Assembly: GCA_964396185.1 (NCBI GenBank)
Contig: CAYNEI010000006.1
Coordinates: forward strand, 23,254 to 87,253
Direction: 5' to 3'
DNA: 64,000 nt
Source of the DNA: CAYNEI01 sp964396185
GTDB taxonomy: Archaea; Thermoplasmatota; SW-10-69-26
The number at the start of each line of letters is the position of its first letter. Positions within the stretch are counted from its first letter, which is position 1. A program made the translations under genes and the position numbers. Positions 52,622 to 62,200 of this stretch are shown piece after piece. The notes below the pieces were generated by a model. That model saw only the letters and a list, made by a program, of their open reading frames with translations. It did no database searches and was not told the origin of the DNA.

Positions 52622-53161
52622 GTGCAGTGGACCATCCCATGGTTGATGGGAATCATCATCCTGACTGCCCCGGCCGCGGCGGGCGAGCCCGGCTTCACGG
52701 TGCCGGATGCCGCGCCAGTGCTCGGGGCAGGAGGTGACCTGTCCGCCGCCACGGTCGATGGTGTCAATGCCACAGGGGGTGCGGTCGGCGCCAACGCCAC
52801 GTCCGCCGCCGCATCGATCGGCGCCGAGCGGGTCCCGGTGGACGAGGCCAATGCGAGCATCGCAGCCGGTGCCGCGGTCGCCAACGACACGACCGTTGCC
52901 GCCCGCGGGTTCACGGTGCTGCTGGTCAACTGGACGGCTGACGAGGCCGTCCACAAGCTCAACGAGACCCAACGGACCCTGTCCGCCGGTGGCAACACGT
53001 CGGCCAGCGGCGTCGCGTTCGCGGCGGCTGTGGCATTCGCCGTGGCCGAGACGGCCTGTTCGCGGCCACTGGTCGACACCACTGACCCGGGCGCCCCCAC
53101 CTGCGACAAGGCTAGCCTCGTCGGTTTCCTGCTCGGCATGGTGCCGGATGCGTCCCCGTAA
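52622..53161 (+). CDS. Small Ala-rich exported protein, family C copy 1
   Basis: A 179-residue exported protein; signal WTIPWLMGIIILTAPAAAGEPG. The mature chain is rich in Ala, Gly, Asn, Thr and Val, with many N-x-T/S sites (NATGG, NATSA, NDTTV, NWTAD, NETQ, NTSAS) that could be N-glycosylated in archaea. Two Cys lie near the C terminus (ETACSRPLVDTTDPGAPTC). The neighbour at 53275 has the same composition and the same ending pattern (EAVCQAPINPASPPPVC), so they are probably paralogues. Low-complexity helical wall component is a guess; function unknown. Confidence 0.65.
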   Translation: MQWTIPWLMGIIILTAPAAAGEPGFTVPDAAPVLGAGGDLSAATVDGVNATGGAVGANATSAAASIGAERVPVDEANASIAAGAAVANDTTVAARGFTVLLVNWTADEAVHKLNETQRTLSAGGNTSASGVAFAAAVAFAVAETACSRPLVDTTDPGAPTCDKASLVGFLLGMVPDASP

Positions 53162-53194
53162 GGGGTGTCCGGTCCAACACGCCGCGGCAGAGCG

Positions 53195-53264
53195 AACGCT
53201 TATTATGGAGAGGTGCGTCCTGTTGACCGGGAGGCGGACGAGGGTTCGCCCCAGATTGAGGAGG
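53195..53264 (+). promoter_or_regulatory. Leadered promoter of family C copy 2
   Basis: AACGCTTATTATGG (53195-53208) is the TATA candidate; GAGGAGG (53258-53264) is a Shine-Dalgarno sequence 10 nt before the ATG at 53275. Confidence 0.6.
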
Positions 53265-53274
53265 CTGAACGTAC

Positions 53275-53940
53275 ATGCAAGCTAGGATCATAGTAGGGCT
53301 TATGCTCGCGATCGTACTGGTCGTCCCCGCAACGGCGGCGGCCAACCCATCCATCACGGTTCCGGAGACCGAGATCGATGCCATCGCGAATGGGGCAGAA
53401 TCGACGAACGCAACGGTCCGTGCCGAAGCGGAGGCCTTCGGGGCGGCCGCCGCCGGTGAGGCAGGGGACGCGGTTGCGAACGCGTCCGTCGGGAATGTTC
53501 CGGCCGACCAGGCCGTCAACGTCCAGGACGGCACCGAAGCGTTCGCAACGAACGTGATCGGCGCAGGCAACGGCTTCGCCGTACTGGCCGTCGATCAAGC
53601 CAACAAGACCGTCCTCGCCAAGGCGACCGAGGCCGCCGCCATCTTCACCGCCGGCGTCGGCGTGGCGAACAACGGGATCCTCGCTGCCGGTGCCGTAGGC
53701 GCCGCCGCAGCCGAGGCCGTGTGCCAAGCACCCATAAACCCGGCCAGCCCGCCGCCGGTCTGCGTCGCCGGCAGCATCGTCGATGCGGTCGAGAACGCGG
53801 CCACGGCCACCACGACCGCGAGCGCGAACTTCGTGACGAGCGTGCCCGGCACGCTCGGATCGACCGAGTGCGCCATCCAGACGGCTGCGTCCGGTCTCGT
53901 CGTCCTGCCTGAGGATCCGGACTTCTGCCCGACGCCCTAG
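53275..53940 (+). CDS. Small Ala-rich exported protein, family C copy 2
   Basis: A 221-residue exported protein; signal ARIIVGLMLAIVLVVPATAAA. The mature part is 30 percent or more Ala, with heptad-free helical stretches (EAEAFGAAAAGEAGDAVANASVGN), FAVLAVDQANKTVLAKATEAAAIF, and four C-terminal Cys (EAVCQAP, PPVCVAG, STECAIQ, PDFCPTP). It shares layout with the preceding gene: PxxxxVPxxEIDA / PGFTVPDAAP opening, a G-F-x-VLxV centre and the A-E-x-x-C...P-P-x-C end. No family is recognised. Confidence 0.68.
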   Translation: MQARIIVGLMLAIVLVVPATAAANPSITVPETEIDAIANGAESTNATVRAEAEAFGAAAAGEAGDAVANASVGNVPADQAVNVQDGTEAFATNVIGAGNGFAVLAVDQANKTVLAKATEAAAIFTAGVGVANNGILAAGAVGAAAAEAVCQAPINPASPPPVCVAGSIVDAVENAATATTTASANFVTSVPGTLGSTECAIQTAASGLVVLPEDPDFCPTP

Positions 53941-53991
53941 AACCGGTGGATCAGAACCACCACCCACCCGAAAACCACCATCCGCAAGGAG

Positions 53992-54023
53992 GGCCGGCCC
54001 CGCCGAACGGCGCGGGCCGGTCC
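53992..54023 (+). terminator. Strong hairpin after family C copy 2
   Basis: CCGGCCC/GGGCCGG and CGCCG/CGGCG with a one-base bulge form a tall stem with an AA loop, 50 nt after the stop. No T-tract follows, so processing or protection of the 3' end is as likely as termination. Confidence 0.45.
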
Positions 54024-54037
54024 ATCCCTGCAACGAA

Positions 54038-54052
54038 CAACCTTAAGGGTTG
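54038..54052 (+). promoter_or_regulatory. Palindromic promoter element of the second beta-helix gene
   Basis: CAACC-TTAAG-GGTTG is an inverted repeat centred on the TATA-like TTAA, 30-44 nt before the ATG at 54082. It could be both core promoter and operator. Confidence 0.45.
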
Positions 54053-54081
54053 ACCATATTGCGGCACCCGAGGCTCAGCTT

Positions 54082-55287
54082 ATGATCCAACAGGACCCGA
54101 CCCGGTCCCTCCTCGTATTGGCCACCATAGCGGCGCTCTTGACAGTCTCGGTCCCCGCCACGGCCGACGGCCCGCTGCCTAGCATCGCGCCCGTCTCGGA
54201 CGGTGCGCAGGCCACCGCCGGGAACACCGCGGCATCCGCCGACATCCTGACCGGGTACGCTGCATCCGCTGGCCAGCACGCCGATGTGGCCGTCAACCGC
54301 GTCCTCGACGGAGCACCCGCCAAGGTCGTCATTCCCTTCGAAGAGGCGAACACGATCCTCCGCGCGGGCGCCCACCTCGACGACGAGCAGCGACCCCAGG
54401 GAGCGGTCCCGGGCGTTATCAAGCTCACCGGCGCCTCCGCCGTCGCCGTTCTGGATGCCACTGGCATCCAAAGGGACGAGTTCGGCACCTTCGGCACGCT
54501 CGTCACCAACGCGGGCCTGCGGGCCGTGGGTCTGGAGATGCGCCCCGGCACGTCGGCGGCCGGCGTGACGGTCGCCACCGTCGGCGTCAGCGACGGTACG
54601 TGCACATCGGACCCGCACACCGCCATCGCGCTGGCCGACCCCGGCGACGAGGTGCTCGTCTGTCCGGGCGTCTACGAACCCTTCACGATCGACACCCATT
54701 TCGTCACCGTACGGGCCGAACAGGGACCGCTCGCAACCGTGGTCGAGTCCCAGGGAGGCGACGGCATCCAGGTCCACGCCGCCAGCGTCACCATCGAGGG
54801 CTTCCAGGTTCGCGGCGCGACCGACCCGGGCGCCGCTGCGATCCGGGTGGGCGTCGACGATCTCGCCCTCAACGACAGGTCTGAGGGGCAGCTGTTCGCC
54901 ACGACCGTCCGCGACAACCTGCTGCGGGGCAACACCCACGGCGTGGTCGTCGCTGACGCCACGGACACCCGCATCGAAGGGAACGTGATCCGGTCCTCTA
55001 CGTCCTCCGCCGTGCTGGTGCTGGGCGACGACGACGCGGCCACCGAGGCCGTCGGCATCACGGTTCTCGCCAACGATTTCATCGCCAACCGGGGCCTGGC
55101 CATCGAGAACCAGGCATCCACGCCCGTGATCGCCGCAGCCAACTACTACGGCTCGGCCACCGGGCCCTCGGTCATGGTCCAGGGTGGATGCATCGGTCTG
55201 GACGCGCTCTTCGGCCCGGCCACCTGCCACAACGGCTTGGGCACCGGCGTCATCACCCTCGGGTTCAGCCCGACGCCCCTGCGTTGA
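54082..55287 (+). CDS. Exported beta-helix protein with a conserved N-terminal domain
   Basis: A 401-residue exported protein; signal SLLVLATIAALLTVSVPATA. Residues about 30-150 form an alpha/beta-looking domain without a known family (AKVVIPFEEANTILRAGAHLDDEQ, SAVAVLDATGIQRDEFGTFGTLVTNAGLRAVG). Residues about 165-385 are a parallel beta-helix: DPHTAIALADPGDEVLVCPGVYEPFTI opens it, with rungs ATTVRDNLLRGNTHGVVV, DTRIEGNVIRSSTSSAVLV and GITVLANDFIANRGLAIENQ. The NYYGSATGPSV motif near the end is a familiar cap of archaeal NosD-type repeats. Start ATG 54082. Probably a surface carbohydrate-interacting protein. Confidence 0.75.
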   Translation: MIQQDPTRSLLVLATIAALLTVSVPATADGPLPSIAPVSDGAQATAGNTAASADILTGYAASAGQHADVAVNRVLDGAPAKVVIPFEEANTILRAGAHLDDEQRPQGAVPGVIKLTGASAVAVLDATGIQRDEFGTFGTLVTNAGLRAVGLEMRPGTSAAGVTVATVGVSDGTCTSDPHTAIALADPGDEVLVCPGVYEPFTIDTHFVTVRAEQGPLATVVESQGGDGIQVHAASVTIEGFQVRGATDPGAAAIRVGVDDLALNDRSEGQLFATTVRDNLLRGNTHGVVVADATDTRIEGNVIRSSTSSAVLVLGDDDAATEAVGITVLANDFIANRGLAIENQASTPVIAAANYYGSATGPSVMVQGGCIGLDALFGPATCHNGLGTGVITLGFSPTPLR

Positions 55288-55353
55288 TGCTTCGCAGTGG
55301 AGGCCGGGGCGGCGGCGCCGCCGCAAGCCCCTGGTCCACCGCAGTGGGCCACG

Positions 55354-55421
55354 ATAGTTTAATAGGCTGAACGAGTATGATTACCAGACTGCGGCAGAGT
55401 CGCCCACGGGGCGATGGGAGG
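55354..55421 (+). promoter_or_regulatory. Promoter and ribosome-binding site of the Cna-like gene
   Basis: ATAGTTTAATAGG (55354-55366) is a good TATA region. GGGAGG at 55416-55421 precedes ATG 55430 by 8 nt; a second GGGAGG at 55432-55437 precedes in-frame ATG 55445, so both starts could be used. Confidence 0.55.
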
Positions 55422-55429
55422 CGCGGGTC

Positions 55430-58400
55430 ATGGGAGGCACTGTGATGCGAAGCGGACTTACGACGAGAAAGGGCAGCCTAAGCTTCGTGCTCGGCGTCTG
55501 TGCCTTGATGATCTTGAGCGTGCCCACCGGGCAGGCCGCCCACGGATCGGCTTCCTCAGACATCACGGTCTGCGGGGAGATCGTGAACGAGGTCGGCTGG
55601 GGCATCGATGGTATCTCCATCGTGGCCATCGGCCGCGGCACGAAGAGCTTCGACCACGCCCCCCCACCTGCGGATCTCAGCGGGGAGGATGGCTCCTTCA
55701 GCTTCGATATGCTCGCCGACCGCTACGAGATCGTGGTCGAGGACAACCGATCCCTGGACGAGCGCCACTGGGCCGCCTACCTCTCCGAGCGCTTCCCTGT
55801 GGCCGCCCACCTGGAGACCACGCCCGACACCTGCGGAGCCGCCAACGGCGTGGACCTGGGCGAGGTCACCCTCTCCGCGCCCGCCAACGGCTTCATCGAA
55901 CTCACCGCCAACGACGCCGTAGCAGACGCGCCCCTGGCGGAGGCCTCGGCCAGCTTCACGTTCAACGGGCTCATCTCCGCCGCCCAGGTTCAGACGGGCG
56001 CAGATGGCACCGCGCGTATCGCCTGTCCCCTGGGGACCACGGTCGACGCCATGGTCGAGAAGACCGGCTACGATGCCTCAAGCGTCGTCTCCACCGAGTG
56101 CGAGAACGGTCTCAGCACGCTCGATGCCGACGTGTGGCGAGCCGGCGTGGCGCTCACCGGCACTGTCCACGACGAGACCACCGGCGGCGTCGTTCAGGAC
56201 GCAACCGTCCAAGCCACCGCGTCGCTGCTCGACCCCCTGCCCAGCGATCATCCCTACGTGCTCTCAGCCACTACGGATGCCTCCGGCGGCTACGAGCTGG
56301 CCCTCCCCTGGGGAGACACCTTCACCCTGGAGGCGAGCGCCACCGGCTACGAGGCTGCAGACCCGGCGTTCGTGACCCCAACGATGGACGACATCGATCC
56401 AGGCATCCCACAAGACTTCACCCTTGACCGCTCCACCGTCACCTTCGACGGCCAGGTCGTCGACCTGGCTGGGAACGGTATCCTAGCGAGGCTCACGTTC
56501 TCTGGAGACACCCTGGGCACGGACCTCGTCGAGAACAGCCCGAGCACCGGCGATTTCTCCGTCGTGCTCGCCCAGGGGAGTTACGATCTGACCATCGAGT
56601 CCGATGAGAAGAACACGCGAACGTGCAGCCTCGACATCGGCGAGACCGGCACGATCACCCTGGAGCCCGCTCGCTGCCTCACCTTGCTCGCCGATGGCAC
56701 CGGCGCAGTCGAAGGAACGGTGCAAGACGCTGTCACCGGCACCGGGATCGCCGACGTTCTCGTCGACGCCGGGTCGGATGAGACCACCACCACGGATGGC
56801 ACCGGCGCGTTCGCCTTCGAGGTCGTCGACGGGGATCGCACCATCACCTTCAACGAGGCGGGCTTCGATGAGCTCCAGTCCTCTGCATCCGTCCCGCTGG
56901 ACGGCTTCGTGGATCTTGGGACCCTGAGCCTCGATCGAACGAGCCAGACCCTCACCGTGACGGTCAAGGACGGCACCGACGGGACGCTCATCCAGGGGGC
57001 CACCGTGTGCGCCGCCAGCGACGATGCAGGCCTCACCAGCGAGGCGTGCTCAGACCCCACGGGCACCGACGGGGCCACCAGCGTGGAGGTCCTCTGGAGC
57101 CGCCTTGCTCCGGACGAGCTCGACGCCGGCGACTACAAGCTCACCGGCGAGCGGGACGATGCCGCGCCCCTCTACGATCTCGCGGTGTGCCTGACGGGCC
57201 TCGACATCGAGCCGGGTGGGGCCTCGGTCACATGCGAGCTCTCACCGGCCGACGAGGGGGTCATCACCGTCGGGCCGATCGTGGATGCCCACACGAGCAA
57301 GGCCATCGAAGGCGCCATCGTCGAAGCCGAGTCGGACGACCTACCCGAGTCGGCCTGCGCTGCACCGTACAACTGCGAGGCCCTCACGGGCACGAACGGC
57401 ATCGCCACGCTGACCCTGCCCGACGACACGCGCCGCTACACCGTGACCGTCAGCCACGACGACTACATCGACCCTGACAGCCCCACGGACGTCGCGGTCG
57501 ACACGACCTTGCTCAGCGAGGCCGCCCTGGCCCGCGTTGCCAGCACCATCGAGGTGCTCGTCTTGGATGCGCATACGGGCTTCCAGGTCTCGGGTGCTGA
57601 GCTCGTGGCCACGGGTCAGGGCTTCACCTGCGACCCAGATGCAGGCACCTTCACGTGCGAGGCCTCCACGGATGCCAACGGCACCGCCCAGCTCACCCTG
57701 CCGTGGGGCGGCTTGGACATCACGAGCCTGGCCGGCACCTACGATGAGCCCCAGGGCTCAGGCATCCTGGCCAGCTCCACCGAGACGGACGTCAACTTCC
57801 TCGAGGCCGCAGGAGCCGTCACCCTTGCCGCGCCGTCCACCGCGGCAACCAACGACGACGACGCCGAGCTCCACCTGCTCCGCGCGCCAGCCACCCCCAT
57901 CACGGGCACCGTCGTCGACAACGACGCCGTCCCGGTGGAGGCTGCCACCATCACACCCGAGATCGAGGGCTTGCCCTTCACCTGCCAGCCAACCGACCAC
58001 GACGCCACAACGGCACCCGACTACGGCTGCGATGGCGTCACGACGGACACCACGGGCGCCTACGCGCTGGCCCTGCCGCACGCCACGGATGAGCCCTACA
58101 CCTGGACGCTGCGCGCCAACCACGCAGACCCAGCCAGCGCGTACGAGGAGCAGGCCGAGGGCATCGACGACGGTGACGTGGTCGACTTCACGCTCTGGCC
58201 GACCCAGTTCGATCTCACCGTGCTCGCCCTGGACGCATCCGATGGCGAGATCATCCCGTTCGCCACCGTGTGCATCGCCAACCTGGACCAACGCCTGGAC
58301 AACCCGCTGCCCGTGCGCGACCAAGTCTGTCAGAACGACGCCGGCAGCGCGGAGCCCATCGTGTTCGAGGACGTGGGCTGGCTGCGAGACGGTCCAGGCG

Positions 58401-58843
58401 ACACCACGGACCGGTTCCTGGTCACCGCCAGCGCGGCCGACCGCATCCCAGAGGTCGCCATCCTGGAGCTCGGCCCGAACCAGGACCAGGCGACCATGCG
58501 CATGCTACCGCTTCTGCAATCATGTTTCCCGGTCTACTACACACACGAGTGCAAGCTCGTCGGCGGCCCAGCGGACTCGGATGGGGACGGATGGACCGAC
58601 ACGCAGGAGAACCTGCTGGGCACGGATCCAGAGGACGCAAGCGATCCCGGTGCGCCCGGGCCCAACGATGCGGACTTCGATCTTGTGCCGGATGAGGTCG
58701 AGGACGAGCTTTGCCTCCGGCCAGCCACCCAAGCTGTGCTCAATGCGATCCCGGCCCAAGCAGCCGGGCGGTGCGAAGAGCGCGCAGACGGTTCATGGGA
58801 TTATGTCCCGCCGCCGCCGCTGCCGCCTGAGCCGCTTATCTGA
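55430..58843 (+). CDS. Exported chain of carboxypeptidase-regulatory/Cna-B-like domains
   Basis: An 1137-residue exported protein; signal LSFVLGVCALMILSVPTGQAA. About nine beta-sandwich modules of the CarboxypepD_reg/Cna-B kind follow, each with a G/V-x-V-D...G-x-I-x-x-A-x-V strand pair and often a T-D-x-x-G-x-x-x-L turn: for example VEGTVQDAVTGTGIADVLVDAG, ITGTVVDNDAVPVEAATI, LTVTVKDGTDGTLIQGATVC. Several carry disulfide-like Cys pairs. The C terminus (about 1060-1137) has thrombospondin-type-3 loops (DSDGDGWTDTQENLLGTDPED) and the unit VEDELCLRPAT...GRCEERADGSWDYVPP, which recurs at the N terminus of the next protein. It is likely a stalk-like surface protein; ligand unknown. Confidence 0.78.
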   Translation: MGGTVMRSGLTTRKGSLSFVLGVCALMILSVPTGQAAHGSASSDITVCGEIVNEVGWGIDGISIVAIGRGTKSFDHAPPPADLSGEDGSFSFDMLADRYEIVVEDNRSLDERHWAAYLSERFPVAAHLETTPDTCGAANGVDLGEVTLSAPANGFIELTANDAVADAPLAEASASFTFNGLISAAQVQTGADGTARIACPLGTTVDAMVEKTGYDASSVVSTECENGLSTLDADVWRAGVALTGTVHDETTGGVVQDATVQATASLLDPLPSDHPYVLSATTDASGGYELALPWGDTFTLEASATGYEAADPAFVTPTMDDIDPGIPQDFTLDRSTVTFDGQVVDLAGNGILARLTFSGDTLGTDLVENSPSTGDFSVVLAQGSYDLTIESDEKNTRTCSLDIGETGTITLEPARCLTLLADGTGAVEGTVQDAVTGTGIADVLVDAGSDETTTTDGTGAFAFEVVDGDRTITFNEAGFDELQSSASVPLDGFVDLGTLSLDRTSQTLTVTVKDGTDGTLIQGATVCAASDDAGLTSEACSDPTGTDGATSVEVLWSRLAPDELDAGDYKLTGERDDAAPLYDLAVCLTGLDIEPGGASVTCELSPADEGVITVGPIVDAHTSKAIEGAIVEAESDDLPESACAAPYNCEALTGTNGIATLTLPDDTRRYTVTVSHDDYIDPDSPTDVAVDTTLLSEAALARVASTIEVLVLDAHTGFQVSGAELVATGQGFTCDPDAGTFTCEASTDANGTAQLTLPWGGLDITSLAGTYDEPQGSGILASSTETDVNFLEAAGAVTLAAPSTAATNDDDAELHLLRAPATPITGTVVDNDAVPVEAATITPEIEGLPFTCQPTDHDATTAPDYGCDGVTTDTTGAYALALPHATDEPYTWTLRANHADPASAYEEQAEGIDDGDVVDFTLWPTQFDLTVLALDASDGEIIPFATVCIANLDQRLDNPLPVRDQVCQNDAGSAEPIVFEDVGWLRDGPGDTTDRFLVTASAADRIPEVAILELGPNQDQATMRMLPLLQSCFPVYYTHECKLVGGPADSDGDGWTDTQENLLGTDPEDASDPGAPGPNDADFDLVPDEVEDELCLRPATQAVLNAIPAQAAGRCEERADGSWDYVPPPPLPPEPLI

Positions 58844-58856
58844 GCCCTGAGAAGCC

Positions 58857-58866
58857 TTATTTTTAG
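58857..58866 (+). terminator. T-rich terminator after the Cna-like gene
   Basis: TTATTTTTAG lies 14 nt after the stop codon, the longest T-run in this G+C-rich region, and fits an archaeal oligo-T terminator. Confidence 0.5.
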
Positions 58867-59246
58867 CGTGTGAGCGCAGCGCCTCCGCTTGGCAAGCTCT
58901 ACATTGCGAAGACCGGTCGACCATGACCAAAGACCCGTGTCTTCCCAGGACAGTCGACTCAATCCCAGGGGTGCCTCCCCTCGGCCTGGAGGTGGTTCGT
59001 CTGCGGGATCCAACGCCGTCGGACGGATGCTCGTTCGCTTCGACGGCCGTGTGGAACCACCGGCTCGCACTGGTCGCAACGGATCGCTGCCGGCCGGTCT
59101 TACCGGAGCGGCCAAGACCCCTGGGCGAGCCAGAACGAACACTTGACCCAGCCACCCTCACCGCGGATTGCATGATTCTACGCAGACCAAAGGATTATAT
59201 TTCTGGGGGGGTTGTATGAGCTGAGGCAGCAAGGGGGCTGCAGAAT
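58867..59246. other. Non-coding gap before the giant terminal gene
   Basis: About 380 bases between terminator and next start. Several overlapping frames are open on both strands, but none has a plausible protein composition or a start signal. ATTATATTT at 59194-59202 is a strong TATA box serving the gene at 59247. Confidence 0.5.
59194..59202 (+). promoter_or_regulatory. TATA box of the giant terminal gene
   Basis: ATTATATTT is the most A/T-rich TATA element in the 41-64 kb run, 45-53 nt ahead of the ATG at 59247, leaving a leader of about 20-25 nt. Confidence 0.6.
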
Positions 59247-62200
59247 ATGAGGGAAGGCAACCACCAGGTTTACGTTCTAGTTTGTGCGCTGACGTTGATG
59301 ACGGCCGGTCTCGCGTTCATCCCCATGGGGGTGTCCGCGCAGGAGGATCCGGACCCGGCCGGAGACCATGACACCGACGGCGTCCCGAACGCCGTGGAGG
59401 AGCAGTGTGAGCGGCCCGCCGTTCGCGCTGCGCTCATCGTGATCAACGATGCGGATGAAGAGAAGCCACTCGGCGAGTGCAAGGAGGAGGGAGGCGGCTG
59501 GGACTACATCCCGCCAGAGCACTGCGAGCCATCCATGCTCGCGACCATCCCGGTCCCCGGCGAGCCCGAGGAGGGCGCTGACGAGGATGGGGACGGCTTC
59601 CCTGCCAACGTGTTCGTGCCCATCTCCACCGTGACGATCCGTTGCTCCACGAGCGACGAGACACACGTCTGGATCGAGGACCCGGAGGACGCGAACCCTA
59701 TCCCGGTGCCCGTCGACCCCGACGACGATGATGCGAAGAACCCGGCTCCCTCCCAGTTCGAGAGCGATCCTTTCCCGATCCCCACCGGTAACGCCGCTGG
59801 TTCGGGCGTCGACGAGGACGACGACGGCGTGGACGCCGATTTCGTCATCGAGTTCCGGGAACACACGGTCCTCCTGGACCGTTCCACGGACCCGCCAACT
59901 GTCGAGCTCGTCCCCGGGGCGCTCACGGCAGTGGAGGTCCCATTCGACCCGGCCGACGGTGAGGACGTCTGCCAGGACACCGACCCTAACGAGGAGGAGA
60001 AGAACGAGGAGTGCCTCGCTGCCAAGAACGTGCCCCGGCCCCAGGCTGGCCCGGGCGAGAACTACGACGACGACCAGTTCAGCAACGGCGAGGAGATCTT
60101 CGGACCCGCCTACTTGGACATCATCGCGCTCCTCGGCACAGCGGTGCTCGACTTCGAGACCCTCGGCACCGACCTAGCCGAGGACCGCACGGTCTCCACC
60201 GACTCCGAGGACGGGGCGAGCATCGACTCGTTCTACCTGCAGAACATCCGCATCGCGGCCGAGACGTCGTTCCTCGTGTTAGAGCAGGCCACTTTCTTCC
60301 TGGATTCGCGCAACCTGGAGGACCCCGACGGCGATGGGTTCTCCACGGCCCGCGAGCGCGATGCTGGCACCGACCACCAGGACGCTCGATCGCACCCGAA
60401 CACTGCGCCCACGATTGAGACCAGCGTCGCTGACGCCACATTCGACGAAGGCGACAGCATCAACATCCCGATCACTGTCAACGACGAGGACCGATCAGAC
60501 GAGACGGACCGCGATGTCGAGCTAACGCTCGAGATCAACGAGCCGTCGCCTGCGCCCTCGGGGGCCGCCATGGACCCCAACGCGCTGACAAGCACCGACG
60601 AGAACGGCGATCTCGTTTTCAGCCTGAACTGGGAGGTTGGGTTCCTTCAGGCTGGAACCTACAGCTTCGAGCTGCAAGCGACCGACGACGGCCGCGACGA
60701 CCCCGAGGGACATCTCCCTGCCGAGCAGTCGGCCATCGAGGTGTTCACGATCACCATCAACGACAAGAACGACGTCCCCGACATCACGACCGCGGAACTG
60801 CCTGCCGCCACCGAAGGCGCGGGGTATTCGCAAACGGTCGATGCTGAGGATGCCGATGTGGTCGATCCGGACAAGCTGCAGACCCTAACGTTCAGCCTTG
60901 AGGCGGGACCCACCTGGCTCTCGATCGACCCAGGATCCGGCGAGCTGACCGGGGAACCAGACAACAGCGACGTCACGAGCGGTGACGCCGTCTCCGTCAA
61001 GGTCTGCGACGACAACACGGACGATGCCGGCGATCCCGACCCCGCGTGTGTGACCGAGTCATTCACCCTCGAGGTCGTGAACGTCAACAACGCGCCCGTA
61101 TTGGACCCGATCGGTGCAGGGACAGTTGACGACCCGATCCCGGACCAACCAGCGACCGAGGATGATCCGTTCTCCCTGACCGTATCGGCTTCGGACGACG
61201 ACACGATCCACGGGGACACGCTCACGTTCTCACTAAGCGGCTCGTCGTGGCTCTCGATCGACGCCACATCGGGCGAGATCACCGGCACGCCGACGAACGC
61301 CGATGTCGGCAGCGAGACCGTTACCGTCACGGTCGCGGACGACTCGGGCGCGACCGACGACGATACGTTCGAGGTTACTGTCGCGAACGTGAACGACGCT
61401 CCGACACTGGACGAGATCACGGACCAGACCATCAGCGAGAACAGCCCGCTGACCGTGCCCGTCTCGGCCAGCGACCCCGACGCAGGCGACGCGATCACGC
61501 TGACCGCCTCGCACACCACGGACGGGACGTTCACCGACAACGGCGATGGTTCCGGTAGCTTCGATTGGACACCAGGATTCGACGATGCTGGTACGTATCC
61601 AGTCACCATCACGGCGACCGACGCGGCCGATGGCGCAACGGATACGGAATCGTTCGAGATCGTCGTCAACAACCTCAACCGAGCGCCGAGCCTCACGAAC
61701 CCCGGCACGCTGACGGCGCCCGAGGAGGACGCTTTCAGCTTTATGATGAGCGCGTCCGACGACGATGTCGGAGTCGACGGCGATACCCTCGCCTTCACGC
61801 TCGACTCGGGCCCGTCGTGGCTGACGATCGACGCGTCCACGGGTGAGCTCTCTGGCACGCCGGACGACCCGGACCTTGGAACAGCCAGCGTAACGGTGAC
61901 GGTGACCGACTCCCACAGCGCGTCCGACACGGTGACCTTCGATGTGGACGTCACCCCCGTCAACGACGCACCGGAGCTGGACGCCATCGGCGAGCAGAAC
62001 GTCAACGAGAACGAGCTGTTGGAGCTCACGATCACCGCGACAGACGTGGACAACGACGACACCTCGCTCACCTACGACGACGGCGGGACATCGCCCGCCG
62101 GCGCCACGTTCACCGACAACGGCGACGGCACGGCGACCCTCTCGTGGACGCCCACGTTCGACGACTCGGGCACGCACACCGTGAGCGTAGCCGTCAGCGA

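Noticed and set aside
55430..58843. A possible PGF-type archaeosortase signal at the C terminus of the exported proteins.
   Set aside because: None of the complete exported proteins at 41-59 kb ends with a PGF/PEF motif, hydrophobic helix and basic tail; the Cna-like protein ends in a Pro-rich tail.
58801..59219. Overlapping frames of about 85-125 codons on both strands between the Cna-like gene and the terminal gene.
   Set aside because: Arg/Pro/Ser-rich translations without hydrophobic core or ribosome-binding site; the stretch also contains the terminator and promoter of real genes.
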